Source: Planctomycetales bacterium
GTDB lineage: Bacteria; Planctomycetota; Planctomycetia; Pirellulales; Thermoguttaceae
Assembly (NCBI GenBank): GCA_007122045.1
Contig: SKJM01000525.1
Location: forward strand, 1-10,065
DNA: 10,065 nt
Reading direction: 5' to 3'
Numbering within the stretch: the first letter of the stretch is position 1; each line of letters opens with the position of its first letter. Below the pieces are notes generated by a model, which saw only the letters and a program-made list of their open reading frames with translations, was not told the origin of the DNA and did not search any database. Shown here piece by piece: positions 7,815 through 10,065 of this stretch. The translations under genes were made by a program, and so were the position numbers.

Positions 7815-7836
7815 CCACCCGGGCTTGTCCCGGTGG
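7815..7836 (+). repeat. Hairpin between the oxidoreductase and sulfatase genes
   Basis: CCACC (7815-7819) and GGG (7821-7823) pair with CCC (7829-7831) and GGTGG (7832-7836), leaving one bulged C and a CTTGT loop. No T tract follows, so it is unlikely to terminate transcription outright. It may be an mRNA-processing or stability element between the two cistrons, or a small REP-like palindrome. Confidence 0.5.
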
Positions 7837-7872
7837 AGCGATGTTTGGCAACTACAAGCAAGGAGCCCCCCC

Positions 7873-9489
7873 ATGACCGAAAGAACCTGCTCGTCTTGGC
7901 TCTGGATGCTTCCCGTCATCGCCGCCTTGGCTCCATGCGCCGCCGCGGCCGATACCGCAACCGGCGCCCGCCCGAACATCGTGCTGATTATGGCCGATGA
8001 CATGGGCTTTTCCGACATCGGCTGTTACGGCGGCGAAATCCGCACCCCTAACCTCGATCGGCTGGCGGCCGGCGGGCTGCGGTTCTCGCAGTTCTACAAC
8101 GTCGCCGTCTGCGGCCCGACGCGGGCGTCGCTGATGACCGGCCTGTACAACCACCAGGTGGGCGTGCTGGGGTGGACCGGAAAGCTCAACCACCGCTGCG
8201 CCACGATCGTCGAACTGCTCCATCAGGCGGGCTATGCGACCGGTGCCTTCGACCGGCTCGACATGGTTACGGCCGACGATTGGCACGACCCGCAACACAT
8301 CGCCCGCCACACCGATCGTTTCTTCGGCGGGGTGCCGCGGCCCGGTGTAGCGCCGGGACCGGGCCATTACTTCAAGGACGTTCAAACGATGCGAATGGCC
8401 TTGGACGGCCAGTGGTACGACATCGGGCCGGCCGATTCGTATTACCGGACCGACCGGTGTACCGACTTCGCGGTGGAGTTCATCGAGGAGGCGGCCGCCG
8501 CCGGCCGGCCGTTCTTCCTTTACGCCGGCTACCTTGCCCCCCACTGGCCGCTGCACGCGAAGCCCGCCGACATCGCCAAGTACCGCCCAATGTACGCCGA
8601 GACCGGCTGGGACCGTCTCCGCGCGGCCCGGCTCCGGCGGCTGGTCGAGATGGGGCTGATTCGCCCCGGCACGCCGCTGCCGCCGCTCGACCCGCGCGTA
8701 CCTGCCTGGGAAAACGCCGAGCACCCCGCCTGGGAAGCCGAGCGGATGGCCGTCTATGCCGCGCAGGTCGACAACCTCGACCAGAACATCGGCCGGCTGC
8801 TCGACGCGCTCGAGCGGGCCGGAGTTGCGGGCAATACCCTGGTGCTGTTCCTTTCTGACAACGGCGCTTCCGACCAGGTTTGGCCCCGGGCGCTTGACCG
8901 GCCCGGCACGCCCTGGCGGCTCGACGGCACGCCCACGCAGGTGGGCAACCGCCCGGACATCATGCCCGGCGGCCCCGACACGTTCGTCACCTACGGCCCG
9001 CCGTGGGCGAACGTGAGCAACACGCCGCTGCGCGGCTACAAGGCGTCGTGCTATGAAGGCGGCATTGCCACGCCCCTGATCGCCTGGTGGCCCGGCGTGA
9101 TCGAGCAGAAGGGAGAGATCACGCATCAGCCGGGCCACGTCATCGACGTCATGGCCACCTGCCTCGACGTGGCGGGCGTGCCGTACCCTGAGCGTTTCCA
9201 GGACCGGGCGCTGCTGCCGCTGGAGGGCATCAGCCTGGCGCCGGTGTTCCGGGGCGAGCGGCGCGAGGGGCACGACGTGCTCGGGTGGAACGTCGCCGGC
9301 AGTCGGGCGTTTCGCGCGGGTCGCTGGAAGCTGGTGGCTGCCCGCGGCGGGGCCTGGGAACTGTACGACCTGGAAACCGACCGCACGGAAAGGAACAACC
9401 TGGCCGCCGAGCAGCCGGAGCGGGTCAAGCAACTGGCCGAAACCTACCGCCGTTGGGCCGCCGGGGTGGGCATTGGGTCGGGCGAATGA
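7873..9489 (+). CDS. Secreted formylglycine-dependent sulfatase (arylsulfatase family, S1 type)
   Basis: The protein has 538 residues and begins at ATG 7873, 7 nt after AGGAG (7861-7865). The same frame is open far upstream, but that stretch is a shadow of the oxidoreductase gene. Residues 1-26 form a Sec-type signal peptide (WMLPVIAALAPCAAAA). Sulfatase landmarks follow in order: ADDMGFSD with metal ligands D42/D43; the formylglycine motif C80-GPTR-84 in VCGPTRASLMTG; APHWPL with H224; SDNG with D329/N330; and GYKASCYEGG with K390. The C-terminal subdomain ends in the typical LYDLETDRTERNNLA region. It should hydrolyse sulfate esters, probably on polysaccharides, after maturation of C80 by a sulfatase-modifying factor not in this window. 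One oddity: the usual GKWHLG, whose Lys and His hold the sulfate, is replaced by DRLDMV (R128, D130). This may mark a divergent subfamily. Confidence 0.95.
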   Translation: MTERTCSSWLWMLPVIAALAPCAAAADTATGARPNIVLIMADDMGFSDIGCYGGEIRTPNLDRLAAGGLRFSQFYNVAVCGPTRASLMTGLYNHQVGVLGWTGKLNHRCATIVELLHQAGYATGAFDRLDMVTADDWHDPQHIARHTDRFFGGVPRPGVAPGPGHYFKDVQTMRMALDGQWYDIGPADSYYRTDRCTDFAVEFIEEAAAAGRPFFLYAGYLAPHWPLHAKPADIAKYRPMYAETGWDRLRAARLRRLVEMGLIRPGTPLPPLDPRVPAWENAEHPAWEAERMAVYAAQVDNLDQNIGRLLDALERAGVAGNTLVLFLSDNGASDQVWPRALDRPGTPWRLDGTPTQVGNRPDIMPGGPDTFVTYGPPWANVSNTPLRGYKASCYEGGIATPLIAWWPGVIEQKGEITHQPGHVIDVMATCLDVAGVPYPERFQDRALLPLEGISLAPVFRGERREGHDVLGWNVAGSRAFRAGRWKLVAARGGAWELYDLETDRTERNNLAAEQPERVKQLAETYRRWAAGVGIGSGE

Positions 9490-9569
9490 CGGGAAACGGC
9501 CGTTTTCGGGCCACTTGGGCCTTCGGCCATTACGATTCCGGGCCGAAACCACGGCCGGCGGGGTCTCAG

Positions 9570-9602
9570 AAAGTGGAAAAGATTTGCAAGAAAATATAAA
9601 TG
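9570..9602 (+). promoter_or_regulatory. AT-rich promoter/operator motif, copy 2
   Basis: This is the second copy of the motif at 6203-6235, identical at 28 of 33 positions and in the same orientation. It reads AAAGTG, AAAAGATTTGCAAGA, then a TATAAA box at 9595-9600. A further TATAAC box lies at 9622-9627. It begins 80 bp after the sulfatase stop and points towards the right edge of the window, so it probably drives a gene or RNA that continues beyond the window. Confidence 0.6.
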
Positions 9603-9760
9603 CAAAAATGGGCGGAGTGATTATAACGGTAGAGAGTGGAGCCAACTGCCATGATCCATGAATCGACTGCAACTCGAGCATCCCACGTGCGGCGGTGGGC
9701 GTGCGCGCCGGCTGCCCTCCCTCCCCCAAGTAAGGGTTTTTCTTTCGGCTGCGGCAGTTC

Positions 9761-9807
9761 GAGTGCCGGCTTTAGCAGGTTCGCAAAGCGGGCTGAAGCC
9801 GGGACTC
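9761..9807. repeat. REP-like palindrome (16-nt arms)
   Basis: GAGTGCCGGCTTTAGC (9761-9776) pairs with GCTGAAGCCGGGACTC (9792-9807) around a 15-nt loop, with one true mismatch and one wobble pair. A second, smaller hairpin, GGCGCGG/CTGCGCC, follows at 9813-9829. This resembles the repeated intergenic palindromes common in planctomycete genomes. Confidence 0.65.
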
Positions 9808-9868
9808 CAACAGGCGCGGCGGCTGCGCCGGGTTCTGCCTCGCGGCCCGCCGCGTATTCTTTCTCACG

Positions 9869-9917
9869 CCGAGGGCTTCGGCTCTCGGTTCGTGCGCGCC
9901 GGTATTCTCTGGCGCGC
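9869..9917 (+). other. Two tandem stable hairpins, one with a UUCG tetraloop
   Basis: CCGAGGGC (9869-9876) pairs with GCTCTCGG (9881-9888) over 8 bp, capped by a C(UUCG)G tetraloop, an unusually stable RNA cap. Six bases later GCGCGCCGG (9894-9902) pairs with CTGGCGCGC (9909-9917) around TATTCT. Both are perfect apart from single G-T pairs. No T tract follows. They may be part of a structured transcript or tandem repeats. Confidence 0.5.
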
Positions 9918-9950
9918 CGTTGTCCCACGCCGGGCGCCCAAGGTGGAGGA

Positions 9951-10029
9951 CCGGTGCGAATCAGACCGGCACTCGGTGTGCTGGCGGCGGCAAAGCGACC
10001 CTGCCGGGCATGCGCCACAAGGGGGTCGC
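9951..10029 (+). other. Further paired segments at the window edge
   Basis: CCGGT (9951-9955) pairs with ACCGG (9965-9969) around a 9-nt loop, and GCGACCC (9995-10001) pairs perfectly with GGGTCGC (10023-10029) around a 21-nt loop. Together with the hairpins upstream they make a candidate structured RNA that may continue past the window. I could not match it to a known RNA class. Confidence 0.3.
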
Positions 10030-10065
10030 AACCGAGACCGTTCGGCTCGCCGTTGGTTTCCAGTA

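Larger units (their letters stand above)
9490..10065. other. Non-coding region after the sulfatase, rich in hairpins
   Basis: I see no convincing gene in these 576 bases. Just after the sulfatase stop are a 12-bp palindrome (AAACGGCCGTTT, 9494-9505) and a GGCC-TTC-GGCC hairpin (9518-9528). Neither has a T tract, so no clear terminator is present. The AT-rich motif copy 2 follows at 9570-9602, and then GC-rich hairpins run from about 9761 to the window end. One frame stays open from ATG 9651 to the edge, but its composition argues against a real protein. Confidence 0.6.

Noticed and set aside
6199..7872. Continuous plus-strand open frame running into the sulfatase, giving an apparent 1096-residue fusion protein
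   Set aside because: The upstream part overlaps the well-supported oxidoreductase in another frame, is Arg/Gly/Pro-rich with no recognisable domain, and the sulfatase has its own ribosome binding site and signal peptide at 7873.
9573..9590. Possible sigma54 promoter (GTGGAAAAGATTTGC)
   Set aside because: The GG and GC elements are 9 bp apart, not the required 10, and copy 1 lacks the GG, so the sigma54 pattern does not hold in either copy.
9940..9985. Possible cobalamin riboswitch-like stretch (CCGGTGCGAATC)
   Set aside because: Only this short string resembles the class; the B12 box and the CCCGC/ACTG core are missing.
9566..10018. Minus-strand ORF of 150 residues over the same region
   Set aside because: It overlaps the palindromic region, ends inside the AT-rich promoter motif, and has low-complexity Arg/Ala/Pro composition with no domain or convincing start signal.
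9651..10065. Open frame from ATG 9651 to the window edge with GTGGAG upstream
   Set aside because: The translation is almost entirely Arg, Ser, Ala, Pro and Gly, with no Asp and about two Glu in 138 residues, unlike the acidic neighbours, and it runs through several perfect hairpins. An open frame of this length can occur by chance at this GC content.

Overview
The window is GC-rich, densely coding DNA that looks like a Planctomycetota chromosome, most likely a Pirellulales-type member. This is inferred from gene content, not from a marker gene. The signs are a Tat-exported Gfo/Idh/MocA oxidoreductase next to a secreted sulfatase, a Tat-exported neutral-ceramidase-like protein fused to a LamG-type domain, a large YhaN-like ATPase, and REP-like GC-rich palindromes between genes. 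No rRNA, tRNA, CRISPR array or transposase gene was seen.

Region by region: (1) 1-3775, plus strand, holds the 3' end of what is probably a YhaO-like DNA-repair phosphoesterase. It overlaps by 4 bp (GTGA) a 1175-residue YhaN-like coiled-coil ABC-type ATPase, so the two form an SbcCD-like nuclease/ATPase pair. (2) 3776-3889 is a short gap between convergent genes. (3) 3890-6016, minus strand, is the ceramidase-like/LamG protein. (4) 6017-6436 is a 420-bp divergent intergenic region. It contains a REP-like inverted repeat, a minus-strand sigma70-like promoter, an AT-rich plus-strand promoter motif, and a structured leader upstream of the oxidoreductase. (5) 6437-7792 and 7873-9489, plus strand, are a Tat-signal oxidoreductase and a secreted sulfatase, 80 bp apart and probably cotranscribed. 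(6) 9490-10065 has no convincing gene. It carries a second copy of the AT-rich promoter motif followed by a series of GC-rich hairpins that runs to the window edge.

The first pair probably works on DNA ends in the cytoplasm. The other three proteins all carry export signals and probably act on extracellular or periplasmic glycans and conjugates: the sulfatase removes sulfate, the oxidoreductase modifies a sugar, and the ceramidase-like enzyme hydrolyses an unknown amide or ester. The strongest unexplained signal is a 33-nt motif (28/33 identical) found upstream of the oxidoreductase-sulfatase pair and again after it. This suggests a shared promoter or operator class that may drive both this unit and whatever lies beyond the window.
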